Under the pieces are notes generated by a model. The model did not search any database and had not been told where the DNA came from. It saw nothing but the letters and a program-made list of their open reading frames with translations. The position numbers and the translations under genes are program-made. A stretch of 64,000 nt of DNA from Roseibium salinum (GTDB taxonomy: Bacteria; Pseudomonadota; Alphaproteobacteria; Rhizobiales; Stappiaceae), in assembly GCF_026240905.1 (NCBI RefSeq), contig NZ_JAPEVI010000003.1, positions 3,224,001-3,288,000 on the forward strand. Reading direction: 5' to 3'. Shown in pieces: positions 16,980 to 25,617 of the stretch (the first letter of the stretch is position 1; each line of letters begins with the position of its first letter).

Positions 16980-17927
16980 ATGAACCAGAAGCTGGTCATA
17001 GCCGTTTGCACAGCGCAGCGGCCGAAAATGCTGCAGGCCTGCCTCGACAGCCTCGACAAGCTGATTCAGCCGGACGGAACCGAACTGGCGATCGTGGTCG
17101 TGGAAAACGATCCCGTGCCGCATTTCGCAGGCCAGGCGGCGGAGGACATGAAAACCCGGCTTTCCCTGCCGGTGTTTTTCTACCATGAGAAGCGCAAGGG
17201 CATACCCTTTGCCCGCAACACGGCGCTGGAGGCGGCGCTTGAGCACGGCCCGGACTGGATCGCGCTGATCGACGACGACGAGCGCTCCGAACCGGACTGG
17301 ATCGAAAAGCTCCTGGCCGCCTGCCGCGAACACCGGGCCGAAGTGGCCAACGGGCCCGTCCGGCGGATCTACGAACAGCCCGCGCCGCACTGGTGGAAAT
17401 CCCAGCTTCTCAAATCGCGCCCGACCGGCACCGTCATCACCGAGGCGCCCACCAACAACGTGCTCCTAAGTGCCCGGATCGTTTCCAGGGACGGGCTTGG
17501 GATGCGCTTCGACGAACGGCTGACCTTCGGCAGCGAGGATATCGACTTCTTCCGCCGCGCCCATGCCGCCGGTGCGAAGATGATCTGGGTGGACGATGCC
17601 TTCGTGGAAGAGGACATTCCGGCCTCGCGCGTCACCACCGGCCGGCTGCTCAGCCGCATGCACATGGCGGCCACCTCGGGCGCCTTCAACATCGTGCTGC
17701 GCGAGGGCCGGGCAAAGGCGGCGCTGCATTTCATCCCGAAATGCTCGCGGCGGATGTTCTTCGGCCTGCTGGCGACGATTATAGGCTTCGTCTTGAAGCC
17801 GGTCGCCAGGAAGCGCGGCGAAAAGCTCTATTACTACGGCCTGATCCGGCTGATGAAGGGCTCGGGCAACCTGCGCGGTCTCCTCGGGCGGGCGCATAAT
17901 TATTATGATGTCATCGATGGCAACTGA
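16980..17927 (+). CDS. Glycosyltransferase family 2 protein
   Basis: A 315-residue GT-A glycosyltransferase. It begins MNQKLVIAVCTAQRPKMLQACLDSL and has the DXD-like acidic motif ALIDDDERSEPDW, followed by an ED pair in LTFGSEDIDFFRRA that probably includes the catalytic base. The C-terminal part has a hydrophobic stretch (RRMFFGLLATIIGFVL) that may anchor it to the inner membrane. It probably transfers a sugar to a lipid-linked saccharide at the cytoplasmic face. It is divergent from the fatty acid-CoA ligase gene and overlaps the next GT4 gene, so the two act in the same polysaccharide pathway. Composition is still like the GC-rich flank. Confidence 0.87.
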   Translation: MNQKLVIAVCTAQRPKMLQACLDSLDKLIQPDGTELAIVVVENDPVPHFAGQAAEDMKTRLSLPVFFYHEKRKGIPFARNTALEAALEHGPDWIALIDDDERSEPDWIEKLLAACREHRAEVANGPVRRIYEQPAPHWWKSQLLKSRPTGTVITEAPTNNVLLSARIVSRDGLGMRFDERLTFGSEDIDFFRRAHAAGAKMIWVDDAFVEEDIPASRVTTGRLLSRMHMAATSGAFNIVLREGRAKAALHFIPKCSRRMFFGLLATIIGFVLKPVARKRGEKLYYYGLIRLMKGSGNLRGLLGRAHNYYDVIDGN

Positions 17928-18966
17928 TTCGTCTTCCCAAAAGCTCGCGCATATCCATCTCGGCGTCGACGGCGGCGCGGAGCGCTTCTTCCTGCGCCTG
18001 TCAGGCGCGCTGGCCCGCAGAGGCGTCCGCCAGATCGCCTTCATCCGCCCGGGGCGGCCCTGGCGGGACGAACTGGCGCAACATTGCGACGTCCGCGAAG
18101 TCCGCTTCAGCCGCTCGCATTTCAAGCGCCATGTCATCCGCTGGAACATTTCGCGCCAGATCCGCAAATTCGGCGCAACGGCAACGCTCGGCTGGATGAG
18201 CCCGGCCAGCAAGTGGATGCCGAAACCCGGCCCGAACATGCGAACCTTCCTGCGCCTCGGCGACTTTCCGGACGGGTTCCGCACCTACGGCAATGTCGAG
18301 CAGCTGATCGGCAACACGCCGGAGATTATCCGCCAGGCGGTCGAGATGGGCTGGCCCGCCGACAGGGCGCACATGATCAGCAATTTCGTCGACCCGCTGC
18401 CGGAGGACCTGGAACCCGTAAACCGCGCGGACTTCGGCACGCCGCAGGAGGCAACGGTGCTGATCGCGCTCGGCCGGTTCGTCCAGCGCAAGCGCTTCGA
18501 CCTGATCATCAAGGCCTTGGAAAAGCTGCCGGACACTGTTCACGCCTGGCTGATCGGCGACGGCGAGCTGATGGATGAGCTGAAAACCCTCGCCGCCACC
18601 CTCGGCGTCACTGAGCGCACCCACTTCCTCGGCTGGCAACGCGACCCCTCGCCATTCCTGAAAGCCGCCGACATCCTCGTCTGCCCCTCCGACGACGAAC
18701 CGCTCGGCAACGTCGTCCTGGAAGGCTGGAACGCCGGCCTCCCCGTCATCGCCACGGCCTCACAAGGCCCGAGCTGGCTGATCGAGCATGGCAAGACGGG
18801 GTTGTTGGTGGATTGTGGGGATGTGGAGGGGCTGGTGGGGGCGTTGAGGGGGGTTATGGGCTCTGAGTCGTTAGAGAATCAGCTTATATTAGGTGCAGCC
18901 AAATGTCTCGATGACCGATATTCTGAAGATCACACGCTTATCAGCTATCTAGGGATAGTTGCCTAA
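17905..18966 (+). CDS. Glycosyltransferase family 4 protein with a compositionally altered C-terminus
   Basis: A 353-residue GT-B enzyme. The C-terminal nucleotide-sugar domain shows LIALGRFVQRKRFDLIIKAL, LIGDGELMDEL and PSDDEPLGNVVLEGWNAGLPVIAT, with the E-x7-E motif in the last segment. Three ATG codons (17905, 17908, 17917) are possible starts, all overlapping the preceding gene. From about base 18800 the coding strand changes abruptly from C-rich to G-rich, with rare codons such as GGG, TTG and AGG, and the final roughly 30 codons (GSESLENQLILGAAKC onward) are AT-rich like the island to the right. The C-terminus may therefore be a recombination product, though its length and the final YSEDHTLISYL still fit the family. 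Confidence 0.87.
   Translation: MMSSMATDSSSQKLAHIHLGVDGGAERFFLRLSGALARRGVRQIAFIRPGRPWRDELAQHCDVREVRFSRSHFKRHVIRWNISRQIRKFGATATLGWMSPASKWMPKPGPNMRTFLRLGDFPDGFRTYGNVEQLIGNTPEIIRQAVEMGWPADRAHMISNFVDPLPEDLEPVNRADFGTPQEATVLIALGRFVQRKRFDLIIKALEKLPDTVHAWLIGDGELMDELKTLAATLGVTERTHFLGWQRDPSPFLKAADILVCPSDDEPLGNVVLEGWNAGLPVIATASQGPSWLIEHGKTGLLVDCGDVEGLVGALRGVMGSESLENQLILGAAKCLDDRYSEDHTLISYLGIVA
18817..18853 (+). other. G-quadruplex-pattern tract at the edge of the AT-rich island
   Basis: Four runs of at least four G (18817-18820, 18828-18831, 18837-18841, 18848-18853) are separated by loops of 7, 5 and 6 bases, with another GGG at 18858-18860. This fits the usual G-quadruplex pattern. It lies inside the GT4 coding region exactly where composition changes to the AT-rich island. 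Confidence 0.6.
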
Positions 18967-19124
18967 CATTTTTTACAATACATTATCCAGCTTGCTACGG
19001 GGAGCCAGCTTCGCAAACAAAGCATTGGTCTTGTAATTCATTTCTTAGGGTGCATTGCTTGTTAAGCAGAATCACCACCGATCGTCAGTTCTCATTCGCT
19101 TACTGCGGAACTGATGAGACTGCG

Positions 19125-19823
19125 TTAGCGGACGAACAGGTAGCGTTTTCCAAGACTTTCTTCGAGTGTGAAACCAGCATCGACAAGGTAACTCGACAGT
19201 GAATCGATTTTGTCCTGACCAACAATGTGTGGATGCATTTCAACCACTATTTTGGCAACATTCGTCAGACGGCAATTCCGTAGCAACTCGATTTCCGCGC
19301 CTTCCACATCCATTACAATAGCCGTTGGATCGTGTTCTTGAACAACGTCAGCTATGGCGTCCGCTTGAACTCTCGTCGCGCCGCCATGCTTGCGGTCGAT
19401 CAATGATGATGACAAGACGTTATCGGAAAAAAAGAATTCGACTTCGCCCGTATCGACAGCCAGGACCTTATTCCTCAGGTTGGGGCGCAGACCGTTTAGG
19501 GCGTAATTTTTCTCGATTACCCGTTTCATTGCCGGATTGGGTTCATAGGAGAGAACGCGCTCGGGGCCACAGATTTTTGCGCAGGCGAGGCTGATGAACC
19601 CTGTCCCCGCACCGACTTCCAGAACGCGGTCGTCCGGCCTCAATGTCTTTCTAGCGAGTATAAGCTCACCTTTTTCGTAGTTTTTCCGGTAGAGTTCTTT
19701 ACGAATTCGTTCCGGGATATAGTCGAGCTCGGCCGTGACTCTGATGCCATCGATTACAATCGTGCTTGGTTTCAATTTTCGTCTGAGTTTATATGCAATT
19801 TTTCGCATGAAATCGCCCAACAT
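19125..19823 (-). CDS. FkbM family methyltransferase
   Basis: A protein of about 232 residues with an FkbM-type SAM-dependent methyltransferase fold: motif I VLEVGAGTGFISLACAKICG, then VLSYEPNPAMKRVIEKNYALNG, and the late motif AIVMDVEGAEIELL that marks the family. FkbM proteins O-methylate sugars or other small molecules, and such genes are common in surface-polysaccharide islands. Start options are GTG 19835, ATG 19823 and ATG 19808; none has a strong ribosome site. It is on the minus strand, downstream of a GT2-like gene (51 bases apart) and convergent with the GT4 gene. Composition is moderately AT-rich compared with the genome flanks. Confidence 0.85.
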   Translation of the reverse strand: MLGDFMRKIAYKLRRKLKPSTIVIDGIRVTAELDYIPERIRKELYRKNYEKGELILARKTLRPDDRVLEVGAGTGFISLACAKICGPERVLSYEPNPAMKRVIEKNYALNGLRPNLRNKVLAVDTGEVEFFFSDNVLSSSLIDRKHGGATRVQADAIADVVQEHDPTAIVMDVEGAEIELLRNCRLTNVAKIVVEMHPHIVGQDKIDSLSSYLVDAGFTLEESLGKRYLFVR

Positions 19824-19873
19824 ATCGATCAGCACCTGCTTTATATTGTACAGTTTTCCACATCACGCTAGTG

Positions 19874-20956
19874 CTAATCGGCAGTTGCCTTGTCAAAATA
19901 CCGACGACATTCTGATGTTTCTCTCATCAGACCACATTCCAAGAGGACCTGCGGACCTGTGAACTTAATACTACTCTTTGACATCGCGCCCACGTTCATT
20001 ACCGTGGCCAGATGAGATTCATAATCCTTGTAAAAACGACTCCCTACTGCATGCTGCCCCCGCTCAAGCGCCTCGGTTACCTTTATACTAAAGTCATCAA
20101 GGTATTTGAAATGAAGCAAAGCGCCCCAGTCAGGTGCCATCTTAATTTCTTGAGCAATATTGTGAACACCTCCTGAAAAGGTAAGACCCGATCGCCACTT
20201 GATCAGGGGCACTTTACTCATGAGGGGATCGACGCCGGGTAATCCGTCTTTGATCAGCTTAAACAAGCGTCGGTCGAAATATCTGCCCAAAGGCGAGTTT
20301 GGCGCTTTGCTCTGCAAACGAAAGACCGTGCTCAATAGGATCGCATCTAATATGTGCGGCTTGCGCTTGGATCTATGATGAAAGAGCCGTTCACGGGCGC
20401 CACCGAAAACATGCCGCTTTGGTGTGTTGAATTCTCGCCCGCCAGCCCCTTTTAGCGGCACATGCCGGTATCCTGAACCGTCAAAGTATGGACATGTCTC
20501 AAGAAAAGAATCACCAGCTTGGTATTTGAGGTCCTGAATAGGGCCGTTTGGGTACATGTCTACCATAGTCGAAAACATACATTCGTAACCATAATGGTCC
20601 AGATACGCGGTAAGCTCGTGAATCTTGACCTCAGGCCAGCGGGGGTAGACGAACAACTCGTCAACATCCGGAAATATGACCCACTTTCCATTGAGATACC
20701 GATCACAAATAAGCTGACGCCAATTCGATTTATGCTCACGATATGGCTTACCGGTTCTTAACACCAATACATCGCTCGCCGCCTCCAGAAGCGCATCCGT
20801 TCCATCATCGGAGTTGTTATCGACCACGATAAAATTCGAAATTCCCAAAGATCTGTAGTGATCCAGAAAATAGGGAAATCGAAGTGCTTCATTATACGCC
20901 AGAACAACCGCGGTGACCGAGCCCTCTTCCACTTGGTAGGGGGAGGATTCGAACAC
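19874..20956 (-). CDS. Glycosyltransferase family 2-like protein
   Basis: A 360-residue protein that begins VTAVVLAYNEALRFPYFLDHYRSLGISNFIVVDNNSDDGT, the classic nucleotide-binding start of this GT2-like (GT92/DUF-type) group, with the acidic metal-binding motif WVIFPDVDELFVYP. The group transfers sugars onto polysaccharides, with the donor unknown. The GTG start at 20956 follows an in-frame TGA upstream, so no longer N-terminus exists in this frame; the ribosome site is weak. The FkbM methyltransferase follows 51 bases downstream and may modify the transferred sugar. Confidence 0.82.
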   Translation of the reverse strand: MFESSPYQVEEGSVTAVVLAYNEALRFPYFLDHYRSLGISNFIVVDNNSDDGTDALLEAASDVLVLRTGKPYREHKSNWRQLICDRYLNGKWVIFPDVDELFVYPRWPEVKIHELTAYLDHYGYECMFSTMVDMYPNGPIQDLKYQAGDSFLETCPYFDGSGYRHVPLKGAGGREFNTPKRHVFGGARERLFHHRSKRKPHILDAILLSTVFRLQSKAPNSPLGRYFDRRLFKLIKDGLPGVDPLMSKVPLIKWRSGLTFSGGVHNIAQEIKMAPDWGALLHFKYLDDFSIKVTEALERGQHAVGSRFYKDYESHLATVMNVGAMSKSSIKFTGPQVLLECGLMRETSECRRYFDKATAD

Positions 20957-21217
20957 TCGAATGCTTCACAGAACTCTTTTACTTTAGCCAAGAATAATAC
21001 TTTCCACCATTCGGAATACGCCTGTCACAACTCACAGACCCTTGTTCGAGTAAAATCCGCTCGTCAGCACATACATGAGCACAACGTTTTGGATTAATCG
21101 CAAAGCTCTAATCCCATTTACTCACAAAATCCATCTTCCTTCTCGTCTACTTCCCGAAACGGATCTCGCCGGAGCTGATGCTCAGCTTATCGAACTGAAT
21201 TTCGATCTTGACTCTCC
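20957..21217. other. AT-rich intergenic stretch in the island
   Basis: About 260 bases with no credible gene on either strand. It contains a short tRNA T-arm-like string at its left edge that does not extend to a tRNA. It probably holds the promoter of the minus-strand GT2/FkbM pair. Confidence 0.6.
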
Positions 21218-21979
21218 TCAGCTTTGCCAACGGCCGAAATACGGAATATTCGAGATAAATCTCGAAAGGTTCTCTCGCATGCGAATGAATCTTGATTGCC
21301 GCCGAAATTCGGCCGAACGACTCCCGCGTTGCGCACCTTGCCAAATTTCGGAGTGGGTCGCCGACAGGGCCAGGTGCTGCACGGGAAACGGCATGATCCC
21401 GAAACTGCCTACGCCATGCTTCCAGAAGCGATCGAGATGAACATCGACGGGTTCGAACCAAACCTGCGCAGCTTGGACGAGTTTCCTGGCGGCAGATGGC
21501 GAGATCGCGTATGATGAAGTGCCGTGCGGGCCTCGTTTAAATCGGACGATCTTCAAGCCATTTGCCGCTTGTTCGCACACTGCAAATTTTCTCGGTTTGT
21601 GAGCAGAAAGCCGAAGCAACCCGAACATGTCTATTTTTTGAGTGACAAGGTCGACAGCAGATTTGAAGTTCGATGCGAAGTCGATATCATCTTCCAGGAT
21701 CAGGATCGGCTGATCTTCTTCAATGCATCGCTGCCACAAAAGAAAATGGCTCGCATAACAACCGAGCTCTCCCGGCGCCAATTCAAAACCGTAGCGCGTT
21801 AATGCCAGCTGTCGATCATATCGGTCAAACAGCGGGTGTCTTTCCGCCCGTCCATCCACCGCAGAAAAAAATTCGAACGGGATCTTTAGCGCCTCAAGCT
21901 TCATTGTCATATCGGACCGGCGCTCGGTGGACCGCTCCAGATTTACTACAACTGTTTTTAGAATTTGAGGTTCATTCAT
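21218..21979 (-). CDS. Glycosyltransferase family 25 protein (LPS/LOS biosynthesis type)
   Basis: A 253-residue GT25 protein: VVVNLERSTERRSDM at residues 10-24 and the metal-binding PILILEDDIDF are diagnostic, and GTSSYAISPSAARKL is the conserved acceptor-region segment. GT25 enzymes (LgtB/LpsA type) often add galactose or glucose to lipooligosaccharide. The ATG at 21979 begins MNEPQILKTVVVNL. The gene stands alone, 260 bases from the GT2-like gene downstream. Donor and acceptor are unknown. Confidence 0.87.
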   Translation of the reverse strand: MNEPQILKTVVVNLERSTERRSDMTMKLEALKIPFEFFSAVDGRAERHPLFDRYDRQLALTRYGFELAPGELGCYASHFLLWQRCIEEDQPILILEDDIDFASNFKSAVDLVTQKIDMFGLLRLSAHKPRKFAVCEQAANGLKIVRFKRGPHGTSSYAISPSAARKLVQAAQVWFEPVDVHLDRFWKHGVGSFGIMPFPVQHLALSATHSEIWQGAQRGSRSAEFRRQSRFIRMRENLSRFISNIPYFGRWQS

Positions 21980-22306
21980 TCGCTAGTTGCCTGTCTCAGT
22001 GTTCGTCTTAGGTTATCGGGCGATGCGGAGTCGATATTGCGGAGCCTTTAAGAAGAAAGCAAATTCATCCAACCAAATTTGCACTTGCATGATCGAGCAA
22101 TTGCCAGGCTGATAGCTCGATCAAGTGTCAGTTGTGGGCCCAATGGATAGCTTTTGAAAAAGAGAGCGAGAATATGCTACTCCGAAGAATGTTAGCGGCG
22201 TTTTCAGCCGACTATAGAAAAACAACCAGTGACCGTGTAATCAATGCGGAAAGGCCGTAAAAATTAAACGCGATGTGATCACCGCGAACCCAGCTATGAG
22301 AGTGCC
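21980..22306. other. AT-rich intergenic region, no gene seen
   Basis: About 330 bases between the GT25 gene (-) and the decayed FkbM gene (+). It contains only short spurious frames. Both flanking genes would have their promoters here. Confidence 0.6.
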
Positions 22307-23064
22307 ATGTCATTCGTGAGTAGAAAAAAAATAAACTTGCAGAAAAATATCTGTCTAGAATTGAAAACGCTTGCGCACATTATCGCGGAAAAGGATGGGG
22401 CGGCAGCACTGTAAATTATGAGGTCCAACAAATACGAGATATTTGCCCAACGAAAGAGCCCAACATAGCCATCGATATAGGCGCCAACAAAGGAACGTAC
22501 ACACTAGAATTACTCAAGACTTATCCGGAATTAACAGTATTTCTATTTGAACCCTCATCCACGAATATTGATATACTTAGAAAGAAACTAGAAGCATCTA
22601 ACGTGCGAATCGAGCCATTTGCTCTATCTTCATCTACAGGATCGGCAGTTTTATTTTCGGATAAACCTGGATCTTGATTAGCAAGCCTTACAAAACGCAG
22701 AGTGAAACATCACAAACTGGAATTTAACGTAAGCGAGCAAGTGAGGACATTAAGATTTGAAAATTATTGGATAGAAAAACTTCAAAAGGCCCATATTGAT
22801 ATTTGCAAAATGGACGTGGAAGGACACGAACTGGACGTTCTGTCTGGATTTGGAGAAGCAATACATCACATAGATGTAATACAATTTGAATTTGGTGGCT
22901 GTAACATTGATACTCGAACCTTTTTTCAAGATTTCTGGTACTTCTTTAAGGAGTACGACTTCGAAATTTATCGAATAACCCCGTTTGGGCCTACAAAGAT
23001 CAAGAAATACACAGAAGAGCTCGAGTTTTTTAATACAACCAATTTCATAGCGAAGAAGATCTAA
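22307..23064 (+). pseudogene. FkbM family methyltransferase, broken by a poly-A frameshift and an in-frame stop
   Basis: Translating upstream of the apparent 120-residue open frame (22702-23064) in the same frame reveals KYLSRIENACAHYRGKGWGG, then IAIDIGANKGTYTLELLK (SAM motif I), FLFEPSSTNIDIL, and FALSSSTGSAVLFSDKPGS, then TGA at 22675-22677, then LASLTKRRVKHHKLEFNVSEQ and the late FkbM motif HIDICKMDVEGHELDVLSGF. The TGA sits where homologues normally have Gly (GSGLASL), so a GGA to TGA change is likely. At the 5' end, an ATG at 22307 (MSFVSRKK) is one base out of frame; the frames join across the A8 run at 22324-22331. Restored, the protein would be about 250 residues, the usual FkbM length. 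This is the most AT-rich gene in the window and shows decay. Confidence 0.8.
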
Positions 23065-23306
23065 TAATAATGAAATATCGCCTAGTGTTGCAGTGGAACA
23101 GTAAGTATCAACTGCCTCCGCGATTTCTTTACATGTCCAATCCACGGCAAAAAATGCAAACGCATAATCTGCTATCTGAGAAAACTATGTGGTAGTTGGT
23201 GAGTTGGGCTACTTGGTTTCACCATATTACTTACTATAATTCTGGCAGCACAGCCGTTCGAATTCACGGATCAAGATTGACATGATCGGTATGCAGTGCA
23301 TCTCTT

Positions 23307-24581
23307 CTATGCCGCTTCAGAGTTCAAGGTCGCCTGCAAAATTGCTTCATATCGTTCGGTTATGGTTTCCCAGGTAAATTCTTTTGCCCACGCTTCCCGC
23401 CCCATCACCCCCATTTGGCACATTTCGTGCTGATGTGAAAGTGCGTATGTCATATGTTCCGCCAGTATTGCGGAATCAACATTCGTGTTGCCTACTTCAT
23501 CTTTTTCACATGGACACAGATATCCCCCTTTGGTCCAACTCAAAATTTCCTCGGCATTTCCGACTGGAACCGTCAAAATCGGTGTTCCTGCTGCTGCGCT
23601 TTCAAAGAGCACCAATGGTGAGTATTCTGTCTTCGATGCAAATACAAAGAGATTGGATGTAAAAAGTAATTTTACGAGATCGCGTCTCTTGAGATCAGTT
23701 TCTATCAATTGAAACTTTCGCCTCAGCTTACACCTGATTTTGCTTACAAAAATCCGGTCCTCCTGGTTTCTCAAAACAATTTTATTAGGCAGAAGCAAGT
23801 TCAAGAGGATCTTTACACTCCTTCTAAGCTTTCGCATTAAACCCTTTTTTCTTTCATTCTTCTTCTTTGTGACAATATTACCGTTCAGAATTAGTGTTAT
23901 CTGGGCCTCAGTTGTGTTCTGCATTCTGCTAAAGGCTTCTGCGACCTCAGCATGCCCTTTTTGACCGTTTCTCGCACCCACGGTCAGAAATACAAATGCC
24001 TCGGGAGAAATGTCTAGTTTCTCGCGGATATCATTATCCGCCGGATATCTGCCGAACTCACTTTCACTGGCTCCGTTCGGCACAACGGAATAGTTTTCCA
24101 AGCCTTCCTTTCGCGCAAAATCGATGTCCTGGTAATCGCTTGAGTAGAAGATAAGGTGGTCAATCTTTTTGAGTATATTTGGCATTTCCTCGTAATATTT
24201 CTGATAAAGCCCTCGGCGCAACCCAGAAAAACCACAAGGAATGAATACGGTTTTCATTCTTATTTCATCGAGAACCCCACAGGCAGCATCAAAGGTCCAC
24301 TGCTGGGCGGCCTTTATCAAGAGTACATCCGCGTCAAAATTCTTTAGGAAAGATTGATATTCTTGAACTTCGCCATCCAAACCCTTGGCAAGATTGCCGG
24401 TGACATTGAACTCGACAATCTCCACTCCATTTATCGACCTTTCCTCACGCTCTGCGAGTTTGGTTGTCGCCACAGTCACCTCGTGTCCCTTTTCGACAAG
24501 ACGTTCGGCAATCTGTTGCATCACCATCTGAACACCACCGACACTGGGGTAATAGAACTCACAACAAAAGAGGCATTTCAT
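23307..24581 (-). CDS. Glycosyltransferase family 4 protein
   Basis: A 424-residue GT-B retaining transferase. It begins MKCLFCCEFYYPSVGGVQMVMQQIAERL, the typical acceptor-domain start with the GGVQ loop, and has the donor-domain segments VFLTVGARNGQKGHAEVAEAF and FVFASKTEYSPLVLFESAAAGTPILTVPVGNAEEI (E-x7-E). A basic insertion of about 70 residues (near residues 235-305, many Lys and Arg) separates the two beta strands of the donor domain and is unusual for the family. The ATG at 24581 has AGGATG upstream. It is the last gene of the gmd-colC-colD-GT11-GT2-GT4 series. Confidence 0.87.
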   Translation of the reverse strand: MKCLFCCEFYYPSVGGVQMVMQQIAERLVEKGHEVTVATTKLAEREERSINGVEIVEFNVTGNLAKGLDGEVQEYQSFLKNFDADVLLIKAAQQWTFDAACGVLDEIRMKTVFIPCGFSGLRRGLYQKYYEEMPNILKKIDHLIFYSSDYQDIDFARKEGLENYSVVPNGASESEFGRYPADNDIREKLDISPEAFVFLTVGARNGQKGHAEVAEAFSRMQNTTEAQITLILNGNIVTKKKNERKKGLMRKLRRSVKILLNLLLPNKIVLRNQEDRIFVSKIRCKLRRKFQLIETDLKRRDLVKLLFTSNLFVFASKTEYSPLVLFESAAAGTPILTVPVGNAEEILSWTKGGYLCPCEKDEVGNTNVDSAILAEHMTYALSHQHEMCQMGVMGREAWAKEFTWETITERYEAILQATLNSEAA

Positions 24582-24612
24582 GATGCATCCTAAAGTCTAA
24601 ACAGGGTGTTTT

Positions 24613-25617
24613 CTATTTTCGTTCTGTGGGAGAACGATGTTTCTTGGTCAATTCTACGATCTTTTTGTGGCGGCGCATCAAGTGCCGTCTCAACCGAAGT
24701 GCAAACGGCATGTATTGCGCAGGCCGTTCCACGATGAATTTTCTTATCAAGTCCTCAGATATTGCGCTTAGGTCTTGGTTGCTTGAACCACCGTCGCTCA
24801 GCAATGCAGCTACGTCCCGAATAATTTCAAACATCTTGGAAAAATTCGGACGCGGTGATAATAATTGGTATTGCTTATGATACCAGAGCGCCAAATCAGT
24901 TATTTCCGTTGAAGGGGAGGATTGGCCCAAAGCAAATGCGATGTTCTCACTTGCGATTTGAGCGATTTGCTTCGCAACATGAGTACTGGACAAGCTTCCC
25001 TCAGATTTCCGATACAAAATCATCCGGTCGGGCAGATTGGCGAGCTTAAAGCGACGAGAGATTCTTGACCAAAGTTCATAGTCTTCGGGAAAACGCTTGG
25101 AATCGAGAGTAAACAGGCCAACTTCCTTGAGCACCCTGCTAGGCAGCATGACCGAACTGGTCACAAAGGGATTATCGAACATCAATTCGAATCGTAAATG
25201 TTCATCTGCTAAAGGATGATTGTGACCACCACGGCTCAGGCCATTCCGATCGATGATGACCGATCTGCTGCCAAGAATTCCAACCTCGGTATGAGTTCTG
25301 AGAAAGGACAGCTGCTTTTCAAGCCGATGAGACGTAGATGAATCGTCATGATCTTGAAAGGCGATGAACTCTCCCCTGCTTTGCTTTATTGCCGTGTTGC
25401 GAGCTGCTGCTGCACCCCTGTTTTGTTGCCGCAAAAGCTTGATTCGCGAATCATTAATGCCCCCTACGACTTCTGCGGTTCCATCTGTCGAACCATCATC
25501 GACTACTACTATTTCAAAGTCTTGGAACGACTGAGAAAGAAGGGACTCGATTCCCGCTCGTATTGTCTCGGCGCCATTGTAGACGGGAACAACCACGCTG
25601 ATCAGCGGAACAATCAC
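24613..25617 (-). CDS. Glycosyltransferase family 2 protein
   Basis: A 334-residue GT2 enzyme: LISVVVPVYNGAETIRAGIESLLSQSF, EIVVVDDGSTDGTAEVV and the DXD-equivalent GEFIAFQDHDDSSTSHRL, then RFPEDYELWSRISRRF near the catalytic base. I place the start at the GTG at 25617: GGGAA lies five bases upstream and the GTG overlaps the TGA of the GT11 gene (GTGA). A TTG at 25629 is an alternative. The coupling to the GT11 gene suggests that the two transferases add neighbouring residues of the same repeat unit. Confidence 0.86.
   Translation of the reverse strand: MIVPLISVVVPVYNGAETIRAGIESLLSQSFQDFEIVVVDDGSTDGTAEVVGGINDSRIKLLRQQNRGAAAARNTAIKQSRGEFIAFQDHDDSSTSHRLEKQLSFLRTHTEVGILGSRSVIIDRNGLSRGGHNHPLADEHLRFELMFDNPFVTSSVMLPSRVLKEVGLFTLDSKRFPEDYELWSRISRRFKLANLPDRMILYRKSEGSLSSTHVAKQIAQIASENIAFALGQSSPSTEITDLALWYHKQYQLLSPRPNFSKMFEIIRDVAALLSDGGSSNQDLSAISEDLIRKFIVERPAQYMPFALRLRRHLMRRHKKIVELTKKHRSPTERK

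Noticed and set aside
20935..20960. tRNA T-arm-like string (GTTCGAATCCTCCC on the minus strand)
   Set aside because: The arms do not pair as a T-stem and no cloverleaf or acceptor stem can be built; it is the start of a glycosyltransferase gene.
22675..22677. TGA as a selenocysteine codon in the FkbM gene
   Set aside because: The position is Gly in homologues, there is no selenocysteine-insertion stem in view, and a second lesion (A8 frameshift) shows decay.
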